Source: Pseudomonas sp. 6D_7.1_Bac1
GTDB lineage: Bacteria; Pseudomonadota; Gammaproteobacteria; Pseudomonadales; Pseudomonadaceae
Length of the DNA: 64,000 bases
Direction: 5' to 3'
Assembly: GCF_025465945.1 (NCBI RefSeq)
Contig: NZ_JANLNW010000035.1
Location: 88,733-152,732, forward strand
The notes under the pieces: generated by a model
The model's input: only the letters and a program-made list of their open reading frames with translations
Told to the model about the DNA's origin: nothing
The model's database searches: none
Translations under genes and position numbers: made by a program
Part shown: one piece after another, positions 38,388-47,131 of the stretch
Layout of the letters: every line of letters begins with the position of its first letter
How positions within the stretch are numbered: position 1 is the first letter of the stretch

Positions 38388-38813
38388 TTATGCCTCTTCA
38401 CCGTGCACGGTGGCGAGGACTTTGCGAGCACCGCCATGATCGCGATGCTCACCCAGATAAACACCTTGCCAGCTACCTAACGCCAATCGGCCCGCCATTA
38501 TCGGCAAACTCAACTGACAGCCTAGCAAACTGGCCTTGAAGTGCGCCGGGAGGTCGTCCAGGCCTTCGTCGTTATGCTCATAGCCGGCCGCTCCTTGTGG
38601 GATCAGCCGATTGAAAAACCGTTCGAAGTCGCGACGTACCGCCGGATCGGCGTTCTCGTTGATGGTCAACGACGCCGAGGTATGCTGCAGCCACAGATGC
38701 AACAGACCGACCCGACATGCCTTGATTTCAGGCAGGCCAGCGAGTAACTCGTCCGTTACCAGATGAAAACCCCGGGGCCGTGCCCGCAGGGTTATCAGAG
38801 TCTGTTGCCACAT
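38388..38813 (-). CDS. YjbQ family protein (secondary thiamine-phosphate synthase-type)
   Basis: A 141-residue protein of the YjbQ/UPF0047 family. Conserved histidines and aspartates appear in [38 protein letters not shown] and [20 protein letters not shown]. Some members weakly form thiamine phosphate; the physiological role is unknown. Start set at the ATG 38813 (MWQQTLITL), the common family start, nine codons inside the longest frame. Confidence 0.9.
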   Translation of the reverse strand: MWQQTLITLRARPRGFHLVTDELLAGLPEIKACRVGLLHLWLQHTSASLTINENADPAVRRDFERFFNRLIPQGAAGYEHNDEGLDDLPAHFKASLLGCQLSLPIMAGRLALGSWQGVYLGEHRDHGGARKVLATVHGEEA

Positions 38814-38991
38814 ACAGTTCTCCGCACGTTCGGGGCGCATTCTAGCGCGCTCTGGGAAAAAACAAAGACCCTAATATTCCTTCAATCATGTAAGCCATTG
38901 GCCGCAGAAAAACGCTCGCCACAAACACCACTAAACGTGTACGAAAAAACCTTTCAGCCGTACTTCCAGAGACAAAATCCAGACAAAAAAA

Positions 38992-39009
38992 TGCCCGGCA
39001 AGCCGGGCA
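38992..39009 (-). terminator. Terminator of glnK-amtB
   Basis: Stem TGCCCGGC/GCCGGGCA with a two-base loop, then TTTTTTT on the minus strand, 18 bases beyond the amtB stop. Confidence 0.9.
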
Positions 39010-39026
39010 AATTTTTATGCGCTTGC

Positions 39027-40364
39027 TTACATGTTGTAGCCGCGCTCGTTGTGAAGTGCCAGATCGATGCCCACCGACTCTTCTTCCTCGGTAATGCGCA
39101 GCCCCATGACGGCGTCGATCACCTTGAGAATGATGAAGGTGGCGATCGCGGTGTAGATCACCGTGAAACCCACGCCTTTGCACTGAATCCAGACTTGTGC
39201 CGCGATGTCGGTCACGGTGCCGAAGCCACCCAGTGACGGAGCCGCGAATACACCGGTGAGGATCGCGCCGAGGATACCGCCGATACCGTGTACGCCGAAG
39301 GCGTCGAGGGAGTCGTCGTAACCCAGTTTGCGTTTCAGGGTGGTGGCGCAGAAGAAGCACACCACGCCCGCTGCCAGACCGATGATCAGCGAGCCCATCG
39401 GGCCAACGGTGCCCGCAGCCGGAGTAATCGCCACCAGACCTGCGACCACGCCCGAAGCGATACCCAGTGCGCTAGGTTTGCCGTGGGTCAGCCACTCGGC
39501 GAACATCCAGCCCAGGGCCGCTGCGGCGGTAGCGATCTGAGTCACCAGCATGGCCATACCGGCAGTGCCGTTGGCGGCGGAGGCGGAACCGGCGTTGAAG
39601 CCGAACCAACCCACCCACAACATCGCGGCGCCCATCAGGGTGTAACCGAGGTTGTGCGGAGCCATCGGGGTGGTCGGGAAGCCTTTGCGCTTGCCCAGTA
39701 CCAGGCACGCCACCAGACCTGCGACACCGGCGTTGATGTGGACCACAGTGCCGCCCGCGAAGTCGAGCACGCCCCAGTCGCCCAACAGCGAACCCGGACC
39801 GCTCCAGACCATGTGCGCGATCGGCGCGTAAACCAGGGTGAACCAGACGCCCATGAACACCATCATCGCGGAGAACTTCATCCGCTCGGCAAAGGCACCG
39901 ACGATCAGCGCCGGGGTGATGATCGCGAAGGTCATCTGATAGGTGACGAACACTGCCTCGGGAAACAGCGCCGTAGGGCCGGTAATACTAGCGGGCGTGA
40001 TGCCGGCCAGGAACGCCTTGGCGAAGCTGCCGACAAAGGAATTGAGGTTGACGACGTTGGCTTCCATCCCGGTCGTGTCAAACGCCATGCTGTAGCCATA
40101 AAGGAACCACAGGATGGTGACCAGGCCGGTAATGGCGAAGCATTGCATCATCAACGAAAGAACGTTTTTGGAACGAACCATGCCGCCATAGAACAGCGCG
40201 AGGCCTGGAATCGTCATGAACAGCACGAGGGCGGTAGAGGTCAACATCCAGGCGGTATCGCCGGAGTTGAGGACTGGAGGCGCCACCGGGTCTGCCGCCA
40301 TGGCCAGGCTGGGCATTACGATGGACAACAGGGCTCCTAGCCCTGCGAATTTACGCAGAGTCAT
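39027..40364 (-). CDS. amtB: Ammonium transporter AmtB
   Basis: A 445-residue inner-membrane channel with a cleavable signal peptide (MTLRKFAGLGALLSIVMPSLAMA) and eleven further hydrophobic segments. Amt signatures: GDTAWMLTSTALVLFMTIPGLALFYGG at the N-terminus and the DDSLDAFGVHGIGGILGAILTG block carrying the second pore histidine. The C-terminal tail (RITEEEESVGIDLALHNERGYNM) is the GlnK-interacting tail. It follows glnK by 33 bases, the near-universal glnK-amtB pairing. Confidence 0.96.
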   Translation of the reverse strand: MTLRKFAGLGALLSIVMPSLAMAADPVAPPVLNSGDTAWMLTSTALVLFMTIPGLALFYGGMVRSKNVLSLMMQCFAITGLVTILWFLYGYSMAFDTTGMEANVVNLNSFVGSFAKAFLAGITPASITGPTALFPEAVFVTYQMTFAIITPALIVGAFAERMKFSAMMVFMGVWFTLVYAPIAHMVWSGPGSLLGDWGVLDFAGGTVVHINAGVAGLVACLVLGKRKGFPTTPMAPHNLGYTLMGAAMLWVGWFGFNAGSASAANGTAGMAMLVTQIATAAAALGWMFAEWLTHGKPSALGIASGVVAGLVAITPAAGTVGPMGSLIIGLAAGVVCFFCATTLKRKLGYDDSLDAFGVHGIGGILGAILTGVFAAPSLGGFGTVTDIAAQVWIQCKGVGFTVIYTAIATFIILKVIDAVMGLRITEEEESVGIDLALHNERGYNM

Positions 40365-40397
40365 ATTGTTTTCTCCTGGGGCGTTGGGTTTGGTGGC

Positions 40398-40901
<504 letters not shown>

Positions 40902-40940
40902 TCACAGCGACTGCATCAGTGCATGGGTCACAAGGGACTA

Positions 40941-40956
40941 AGCAGAAAGCTTGCCA
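40941..40956 (-). promoter_or_regulatory. Sigma-54 promoter of glnK-amtB
   Basis: On the minus strand TGGCAAG-CTTT-CTGCT fits the consensus TGGCACG-N4-TTGCW at all but two positions, with both the invariant GG and GC at the right distance. The start site would be about 40930. Confidence 0.7.
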
Positions 40957-41030
40957 TCTCGTGAAAAACCACTGATTTCAATCACTTGGTCGATACAGCG
41001 GGCGCTAATACCCAATCGCCATCACCGATA

Positions 41031-41047
41031 CGCACAACAACAGTGCG
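41031..41047. promoter_or_regulatory. NtrC-type enhancer site, proximal
   Basis: CGCAC-AACAACA-GTGCG, an inverted repeat of the NtrC form GCAC-N7-GTGC, centred about 109 bases upstream of the predicted glnK start. Confidence 0.6.
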
Positions 41048-41063
41048 ACAACGCCCGGCAACA

Positions 41064-41080
41064 TGCGCGAAAAGCGTGCA
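41064..41080. promoter_or_regulatory. NtrC-type enhancer site, distal
   Basis: TGCGC-GAAAAGC-GTGCA, 17 bases like the NtrC consensus TGCACC-N5-GGTGCA, centred about 142 bases upstream of the predicted start and 33 bases (three turns) from the proximal site. Confidence 0.6.
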
Positions 41081-41150
41081 TCCGTGCCAGCGCAAATGAC
41101 TATAGACACTGCGTGATACACTGCCGGCCATCAGTTTAAGGACCTCCACC

Positions 41151-41414
41151 ATGCTCGCGCCCAAAGACCTCCTCGACGCCCTGAGCGGCCACGCCTCCCG
41201 CCTGTTCAGCGGCGAAACCCCGCTGCCAAAAAGCGAAATCGAAAGCCAGTTCAAAGCCCTGCTGCAAAGCGGCTTCAGCAAGCTTGATCTGGTGAGCCGG
41301 GAAGAATTCGACAGCCAGATGGTCGTCCTGGCACGCACCCGGGCACGGTTGGAGAGTCTTGAGGCGAAAGTGGCGGAGCTGGAAGCCAGGTTGAATCCAC
41401 CGACCGTCGAGTAA
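41151..41414 (+). CDS. ubiK: Ubiquinone biosynthesis accessory factor UbiK
   Basis: An 87-residue protein of the BMFP/UbiK family (COG2960). The amphipathic N-terminal helix (MLAPKDLLDALSGHASRLF) and the C-terminal coiled coil (RTRARLESLEAKVAELEARLN) are the hallmark; the latter trimerises. UbiK assists late steps of aerobic ubiquinone synthesis with UbiJ. Divergent from glnK; a terminator follows. Confidence 0.92.
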   Translation: MLAPKDLLDALSGHASRLFSGETPLPKSEIESQFKALLQSGFSKLDLVSREEFDSQMVVLARTRARLESLEAKVAELEARLNPPTVE

Positions 41415-41474
41415 CCCTCCCCACTCGCAGACGCAACGACTCCCTTGTGAAGCTGGCTTGCCAGCGATAAAGAG

Positions 41475-41498
41475 AACCGCCTGGCTGGCGGTTTTTTT
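41475..41498 (+). terminator. Terminator of ubiK
   Basis: Stem AACCGCC/GGCGGTT, five-base loop, followed by TTTTTT on the plus strand. Confidence 0.88.
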
Positions 41499-41663
41499 GA
41501 GTGCCTATTGAGCAGGCCTAACAGGAATTGGTGCTTCAGTATCCCCCCGACGCTCGCAACATCTTGCGAAAGTTTGATTCCTCTGTCGCAGCGCTAAAAC
41601 ACTACGCCGCAACTACCCTTCAAAAACCGCAGGAAGCGGTTCTCGCAAGCTCAAGGAATGATC

Positions 41664-43157
41664 ATGTCTCTGGCCATCGTCCACAGCCGCGCCCAAGTCG
41701 GGGTGGAGGCGCCTGCCGTCACCGTTGAAGTGCATCTGGCCAACGGGCTGCCGGCGTTGACGCTGGTCGGGCTTCCGGAAGCGGCGGTCAAGGAAAGCAA
41801 GGACCGGGTGCGCAGTGCGATTCTCAACTCGGGTTTCGATTTCCCCGCACGGCGTATCACGCTGAATCTGGCCCCGGCGGATTTGCCCAAGGACGGTGGG
41901 CGTTTTGATCTGGCGATTGCCTTGGGGCTGCTGGCGGCGAGTGTTCAGGTGCCGACGCTGGCGCTGGAGGATGTGGAGTTTCTGGGTGAGTTGGCATTGT
42001 CCGGTGCGGTTCGACCGGTCAGGGGCGTGTTGCCGGCGGCGCTGGCGGCGCGCAAGGCCGGGCGCATGCTGGTGGTACCGCGGGCGAATGCCGAAGAGGC
42101 CTGCCTGGCTTCAGGCTTGAGGGTGATTGCGGTCGACCATCTATTGGAAGTGGTCGCGCATTTCAACGGCCACACGCCCATCGAACCTTATGTCAGCGAT
42201 GGGTTGTTGCACGTCAGCAAGCCGTATCCCGACCTGAGTGAGGTGCAAGGCCAACTCGCCGCCAAACGCGCCTTGCTGATCGCCGCAGCGGGCGCTCACA
42301 ACCTGCTGTTCAGCGGCCCACCGGGCACCGGCAAAACCCTGCTTGCCAGCCGGTTACCCGGATTGTTGCCGCCACTGGCGGAGCAGGAAGCACTGGAGGT
42401 TGCGGCCATTGTGTCGGTCACCAGCCACGTGCCGCTGAGTCATTGGCCACAGCGCCCGTTCCGCCAGCCGCACCATTCGGCGTCCGGCCCGGCACTGGTG
42501 GGCGGAGGTTCAAAACCGCAGCCGGGGGAGATCACCCTCGCCCACCACGGCGTACTGTTCCTCGATGAACTCCCGGAGTTTGATCGCAAGGTACTGGAGG
42601 TGCTGAGAGAGCCGCTGGAATCCGGTCAGATCGTCATCTCCCGAGCCCGCGATCGTGTGCATTTCCCTGCACGCTTCCAATTGGTCGCCGCAATGAACCC
42701 CTGCCCCTGTGGATATCTTGGCGATCCCAGTGGCCGATGTCGTTGCTCACCGGATCAGATCCAGCGCTACCGCAACAAACTCTCCGGGCCGTTGCTGGAT
42801 CGAATCGACCTGCACTTGACCGTCGCCCGCGAAGCCACTGCGCTCAACCCCACGCAACAGCCCGGCGATGACACCGCCAGCGCAGCGGTCATCGTCGCCA
42901 AGGCACGGGACCGACAGCAGCAACGTCAGGGCTGCGCCAATGCCTTTCTCGACCTGCCCGGCCTGCGCCGTCACTGCACGTTATCCACAACCGATGAAAA
43001 CTGGCTGGAAACTGCGTGTGAACGGCTGACCTTGTCGCTGCGAGCGGCTCACCGACTGCTCAAGGTGGCACGCACCTTGGCGGACCTTGAGCAGGTCGAT
43101 GCCATCACTCGCGAGCACCTGGCCGAGGCTTTGCAGTATCGGCCGACAGCAAGTTGA
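41664..43157 (+). CDS. comM: YifB/ComM family Mg-chelatase-like AAA+ ATPase
   Basis: A 497-residue AAA+ protein. N-terminal Lon-protease-like domain (about 1-170: VEVHLANGLPALTLVGLPEAAVKESKDRVRSAI), central ATPase with Walker A GPPGTGKT (about 217), Walker B VLFLDELPEF, and the C-terminal Mg-chelatase-type lid with MNPCPCGYLGD. ComM of Vibrio promotes branch migration in natural transformation. The ATG at 41664 is preferred over that at 41658 because AAGGA sits seven bases before it. It ends six bases from the convergent DUF4432 gene. Confidence 0.93.
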   Translation: MSLAIVHSRAQVGVEAPAVTVEVHLANGLPALTLVGLPEAAVKESKDRVRSAILNSGFDFPARRITLNLAPADLPKDGGRFDLAIALGLLAASVQVPTLALEDVEFLGELALSGAVRPVRGVLPAALAARKAGRMLVVPRANAEEACLASGLRVIAVDHLLEVVAHFNGHTPIEPYVSDGLLHVSKPYPDLSEVQGQLAAKRALLIAAAGAHNLLFSGPPGTGKTLLASRLPGLLPPLAEQEALEVAAIVSVTSHVPLSHWPQRPFRQPHHSASGPALVGGGSKPQPGEITLAHHGVLFLDELPEFDRKVLEVLREPLESGQIVISRARDRVHFPARFQLVAAMNPCPCGYLGDPSGRCRCSPDQIQRYRNKLSGPLLDRIDLHLTVAREATALNPTQQPGDDTASAAVIVAKARDRQQQRQGCANAFLDLPGLRRHCTLSTTDENWLETACERLTLSLRAAHRLLKVARTLADLEQVDAITREHLAEALQYRPTAS

Positions 43158-43163
43158 TCGCCG

Positions 43164-44378
43164 TCACTCCTTACGAAGATCCACCAACGGCGTTTGCCTC
43201 ACCTCAGTCTCCCGCCCAGCCTGAATCTCGCTCACCCTCTTCAATGCCTTATCCACAGCCCCTTTATCCGCCAGCAGGCTGTAGCTGATCTGGAACTGTT
43301 TCTGCTCCTTGACCGCAATCGTCGGCACCAGGTTCAGTGGCCGCTGATAATGACGGTTGTAGGAAAAGCTGGTGCCGGGCTCCAGACCGGTGACGTAGCC
43401 CTGCCCTTGGGTATCGGTGTTTTTCCACAGGGAGAACACCGGCAACTGCCGGGTGTTAAAGCCAACCGAAACCCCGAGGCTGCCCGCCTTGTTATGCAGC
43501 ACCGTCAGCGTGTCGCCCTTGGCATCGGCATACGGCACAACGTTGTAAACCGTCTCGTCGTAGTCCTTGGTCGGTGCGCGGTAGGTTTGCCAGTCGGGCA
43601 AGTCCGCCTTGGCCTTGTCGTTGAACGGCGACACCTGTTTCACCGGTGCGGCGAAACGGGCGCCTTGTTCCAGGAACGGGGTGCTGAAGTTGCTGTGGTA
43701 GAGCGCCTGGTATTCCTTCGGATAGTCGCCGTTGTTGGTCAGGGTGTCGTTGAGGGCGAAGCGTACGCTGCCGGGTTCGGTGACCAGCTCGGTCATCACC
43801 TTGAAATCGACTTTCTTGAACGCCTGCTCTTTCAGCTCGCCGCGCAGGCTGATGGCGTAGGGCGGTTTTTCATCGATGTGCAGCGTGACTTTGCTGGCCG
43901 GAATGTTAGCGGCCCTACCATGGAGCGTCAGCAGTTCGCCGTTGTCCATGCCGGGGTGGCCGACCCATTCGTAACCGCAGCGGGCAACCAGTTCGTTGAA
44001 GCCTTCGAGCCAGCCCAGTCCGCCGCGCCCGTTGAGTTCGATGAAGGACGGATTGACCACGTCCTTGACCGGCGAATCCCAACCCATGCGCACATTCCCT
44101 ACCGACGCCTGTAGGACGTTCATGCCACGAGTCGGCACTACCGAGAGTTTCATCGTGCCGTTATCAATGTCGACGATGCTGACACCCTCCTGCCGGCCAC
44201 CGTGCAAGGTGCGCAGGGTCACGGAGAAGGGTTTGTCGGTTTTCACACCGAGCTGTTGGCTGGTGATCTGCAGATTCTCGGCAGCCTTGTCGGTGTCGAG
44301 CAGCACGTAGTCCCAGGCCATGACGTGGGAGGCAGCGGTCATTGCGCCGAGTGTGACGAGCAGTTTGAGCGGGGTCAT
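43164..44378 (-). CDS. DUF4432 / aldose 1-epimerase-like periplasmic protein
   Basis: A 404-residue exported protein: signal peptide (MTPLKLLVTLGAMTAASHVMA, cleavage near residue 21), then a beta-rich galactose-mutarotase-like fold of the DUF4432 family, with MKLSVVPTRGMNVLQAS and NGELLTLHGRAANIPAS as landmarks. It probably binds or epimerises a sugar; the substrate is unknown. The start is the ATG at 44378, giving the signal peptide; the longer frame adds a non-secretory extension. No neighbour hints at a pathway. Confidence 0.8.
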   Translation of the reverse strand: MTPLKLLVTLGAMTAASHVMAWDYVLLDTDKAAENLQITSQQLGVKTDKPFSVTLRTLHGGRQEGVSIVDIDNGTMKLSVVPTRGMNVLQASVGNVRMGWDSPVKDVVNPSFIELNGRGGLGWLEGFNELVARCGYEWVGHPGMDNGELLTLHGRAANIPASKVTLHIDEKPPYAISLRGELKEQAFKKVDFKVMTELVTEPGSVRFALNDTLTNNGDYPKEYQALYHSNFSTPFLEQGARFAAPVKQVSPFNDKAKADLPDWQTYRAPTKDYDETVYNVVPYADAKGDTLTVLHNKAGSLGVSVGFNTRQLPVFSLWKNTDTQGQGYVTGLEPGTSFSYNRHYQRPLNLVPTIAVKEQKQFQISYSLLADKGAVDKALKRVSEIQAGRETEVRQTPLVDLRKE

Positions 44379-44531
44379 GGGGAGAGCCTTTCTTGGAGTT
44401 GTGCAATTTTTATAGCGCTGATGAAACGATTCAGCAAGCTTAAAAACGGCACAACCACCGCAAACCATCACTTGGCTCGCTCCCACCCGATCAGCAGCTA
44501 ACAAAGCCGCCATTGCGGCGACCACATCGAC

Positions 44532-45452
44532 TCAGCCGAGGCGCTCCACGTCCGGCAACTCCATGGCCTGGACCTCGCCCTGGAGGAAGTCGCTGAGGCG
44601 GCGCAAACGTTCACCACCGGGGCGAGTTTTCGGCCACACCAGGTAATAATTCAGACCGCTGGCGACAGCGGTCGGCCACGGCAAACTCAAACGTCCCTGA
44701 GCCACATCTTCGGCCACCATCAGCAAGTCGCCCATCGATACCCCGTAGCCTCGGGCAGCGGCGATCATCCCCAACTCCAGCGTATCGAACACCTGCCCGC
44801 CCTTGAGCGACACTTGCTCGGACAGGCCCATGCGCTCCAGCCAACTGCGCCAGTCGCGACGGTCGGGGGTCGGGTGCAGCAATTCGGTGCTGGCCAGCCG
44901 CTCGACATTCCATGGCTGATCATTCAACAGGTTTGGTGAACCGACCGGGATCAACAGCTCCGAGAACAGGTAACTGGCTTCCCAGTCCGGCGGAAAATGC
45001 CCATTACTCAGCAGCACCGCGCAATCAAACGGTTCGTGATTGAAGTCCACCGAGTCGACATCCATCCAGGCGCTGGTCAGCTGCACCTCGTTGCCCGGCT
45101 GCAAATGCCGGAAACGGCTGAGTCGCGCCAGCAGCCAGCGCATGGTCAGGGTCGACGGGGCTTTCATGCGCAAGACGTCATCTTCGGCACGCAAGGTATT
45201 GCAGGCCCGCTCCAGCGCACCAAAGCCTTCGCGTACGCCGGGCAGCAGCAACCGCGCGGCCTCGGTGAGTTGCAGATTACGCCCGCTGCGCTGAAACAGC
45301 CGACAGGCAAAATGCTCCTCCAGGGTACGCACATGTCGGCTGACGGCGCTTTGGGTAATCGACAGCTCTTCAGCCGCACGGGTAAACGAACTGTGGCGCG
45401 CCGCGGCTTCGAAAGCGCGAAGGGCGTACAGCGGAGGAAGGCGACGAGACAT
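44532..45452 (-). CDS. LysR family transcriptional regulator
   Basis: A 306-residue LysR regulator. N-terminal winged helix (about 4-62: RRLPPLYALRAFEAAARHSSFTRAAEELSITQSAVSRHVRTLEEHF), then the periplasmic-binding-protein-like effector domain. The sequence style (PPLYALRAFEAAAR) places it among GcvA-like LysR proteins. The start at 45452 has AGGAG ten bases upstream. It is divergent from the MATE gene and could control it, though LysR proteins regulate both adjacent and distant genes. Confidence 0.92.
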   Translation of the reverse strand: MSRRLPPLYALRAFEAAARHSSFTRAAEELSITQSAVSRHVRTLEEHFACRLFQRSGRNLQLTEAARLLLPGVREGFGALERACNTLRAEDDVLRMKAPSTLTMRWLLARLSRFRHLQPGNEVQLTSAWMDVDSVDFNHEPFDCAVLLSNGHFPPDWEASYLFSELLIPVGSPNLLNDQPWNVERLASTELLHPTPDRRDWRSWLERMGLSEQVSLKGGQVFDTLELGMIAAARGYGVSMGDLLMVAEDVAQGRLSLPWPTAVASGLNYYLVWPKTRPGGERLRRLSDFLQGEVQAMELPDVERLG

Positions 45453-45604
45453 CAGGAAAACTCCTATAACGCGACCCTGAAACCCTACCAGAAACTCGCC
45501 AGCATGAGTTTTAATCATGCGAGCAATCGTTTTTATCCCTTTGTGCAAATGCCTGAGAGCGCCGAGAATCAGCCCTTCCCACTTTGTCAGACCAACCGAG
45601 CGTG

Positions 45605-47008
45605 ATGATCATGCGGCATCCAGCACGTACCGAACTCTGGGCCATCCTCCGGCTGGCGGGGCCGTTGATCGCCTCACAGTTGGCGCACATGCTGATGATC
45701 CTCACCGATACCTTGATGATGGCCCGGCTCAGTCCGGAAGCCTTGGCCGGTGGCGGTCTGGGCGCGGCGAGCTATTCGTTCGTGTCGATTTTCTGTATCG
45801 GGGTGATCGCGGCGGTCGGCACGCTGGTGGCGATCCGTCAGGGCGCCGGTGACATCGAAGGCGCCGCGCGGCTGACCCAGGCCGGGCTCTGGCTGGCGTG
45901 GTTGATGGCCTTGGTCGCGGGTTTGCTGTTGTGGAACCTCAAGCCGGTGTTGCTGATGTTCGGTCAGACCGAAAGCAACGTGCACATGGCCGGCCAGTTC
46001 CTGTTGATTCTGCCGTTCGCCCTGCCCGGCTACCTGAGTTTCATGGCCTTGCGCGGCTTTACCAGCGCCATCGGCCGGACGACGCCAGTGATGGTTATCA
46101 GCCTCGTGGGGACCGTGGCCAACTTCCTGCTCAACTATGCGCTGATCACCGGCATGTTCGGCCTGCCGAAAATGGGCCTGACGGGGATCGGCCTGGTCAC
46201 GGCCATCGTCGCCAACTGCATGGCGCTGGGCCTGGCCTGGCATATTCGTCGGCATCCGGCTTACGACGCGTATCCGCTGCGCAAGGGCCTGTCACGCCCG
46301 AACCGCCAGTACCTGCGCGAGCTGTGGCGTCTGGGCCTGCCGATTGGCGGCACCTACGCGGTAGAGGTTGGCCTGTTTGCGTTCGCCGCGCTGTGCATGG
46401 GCACCATGGGCAGCACGCAATTGGCGGCGCATCAGATCGCCCTGCAAATCGTCTCGGTGGCGTTCATGATTCCGGCAGGGTTGTCGTATGCGATCACCAT
46501 GCGCATCGGCCAGCACTACGGTGCCGGGCAATTGCTCGATGCGCGTCTGGCCGGACGGGTCGGAATCGGCTTTGGGGCGGTGGCGATGCTGGGGTTTGCC
46601 ATGGTGTTCTGGCTGCTGCCGAACCCACTGGTCGGGTTGTTCCTGGACCATAACGACCCGGCGTTTCGCGAGGTGATCAACCTTGCGGTGAGCCTGCTGG
46701 CGGTGGCCGCATGGTTCGAGCTGTTCGACGGCACGCAGACCATCGCCATGGGCTGTATTCGCGGCCTGAAGGACGCCAAGACCACGTTCCTGGTCGGCCT
46801 CGCGTGCTATTGGCTGATTGGCGCACCGGCTGCGTGGTGGATGGCCTTTCACCTCAATTGGGGACCGACCGGCGTTTGGTGGGGACTGGCGCTGGGGCTG
46901 GCCTGCTCGGCAGTGAGTCTGACGCTGGCGTTTGAATGGAAGATGAAGCGGATGATTCGGCGTGAGCCGTCATCACAGCAGAGTTTTGAGGTTGCTCAGA
47001 CAGACTGA
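45605..47008 (+). CDS. MATE family multidrug efflux transporter
   Basis: A 467-residue inner-membrane antiporter (Na+ or H+ coupled) with twelve hydrophobic segments in two similar halves. MATE landmarks are LAGPLIASQLAHMLMILTDTLMMARL (first helix pair), FMALRGFTSAIGRTTPVM and ELFDGTQTIAMGCIRGLKDAKTT near the start of helix 10. It corresponds to the P. aeruginosa PA5294 locus. Starts at 45605 or 45611 are both possible; an upstream TTG at 45584 looks poor. A REP doublet follows. Confidence 0.92.
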   Translation: MIMRHPARTELWAILRLAGPLIASQLAHMLMILTDTLMMARLSPEALAGGGLGAASYSFVSIFCIGVIAAVGTLVAIRQGAGDIEGAARLTQAGLWLAWLMALVAGLLLWNLKPVLLMFGQTESNVHMAGQFLLILPFALPGYLSFMALRGFTSAIGRTTPVMVISLVGTVANFLLNYALITGMFGLPKMGLTGIGLVTAIVANCMALGLAWHIRRHPAYDAYPLRKGLSRPNRQYLRELWRLGLPIGGTYAVEVGLFAFAALCMGTMGSTQLAAHQIALQIVSVAFMIPAGLSYAITMRIGQHYGAGQLLDARLAGRVGIGFGAVAMLGFAMVFWLLPNPLVGLFLDHNDPAFREVINLAVSLLAVAAWFELFDGTQTIAMGCIRGLKDAKTTFLVGLACYWLIGAPAAWWMAFHLNWGPTGVWWGLALGLACSAVSLTLAFEWKMKRMIRREPSSQQSFEVAQTD

Positions 47009-47016
47009 GATTCCTG

Positions 47017-47105
47017 TGTGGGAGCGAGCCTGCTCGCGATGAGGACCTGACATTCAACCATGAGGTGACTGTCAGACCGCTATCGCGAGCAGGCTCGCTC
47101 CCACA
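47017..47105. repeat. REP doublet (REPIN), inward type
   Basis: Forward 47017-47040, reverse 47082-47105; loop shares GACATTCAA with other inward doublets. Lies between the convergent MATE and EAL genes. Confidence 0.94.
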
Positions 47106-47131
47106 GGTTTCGCGCCAATCGCCAGATTGGG

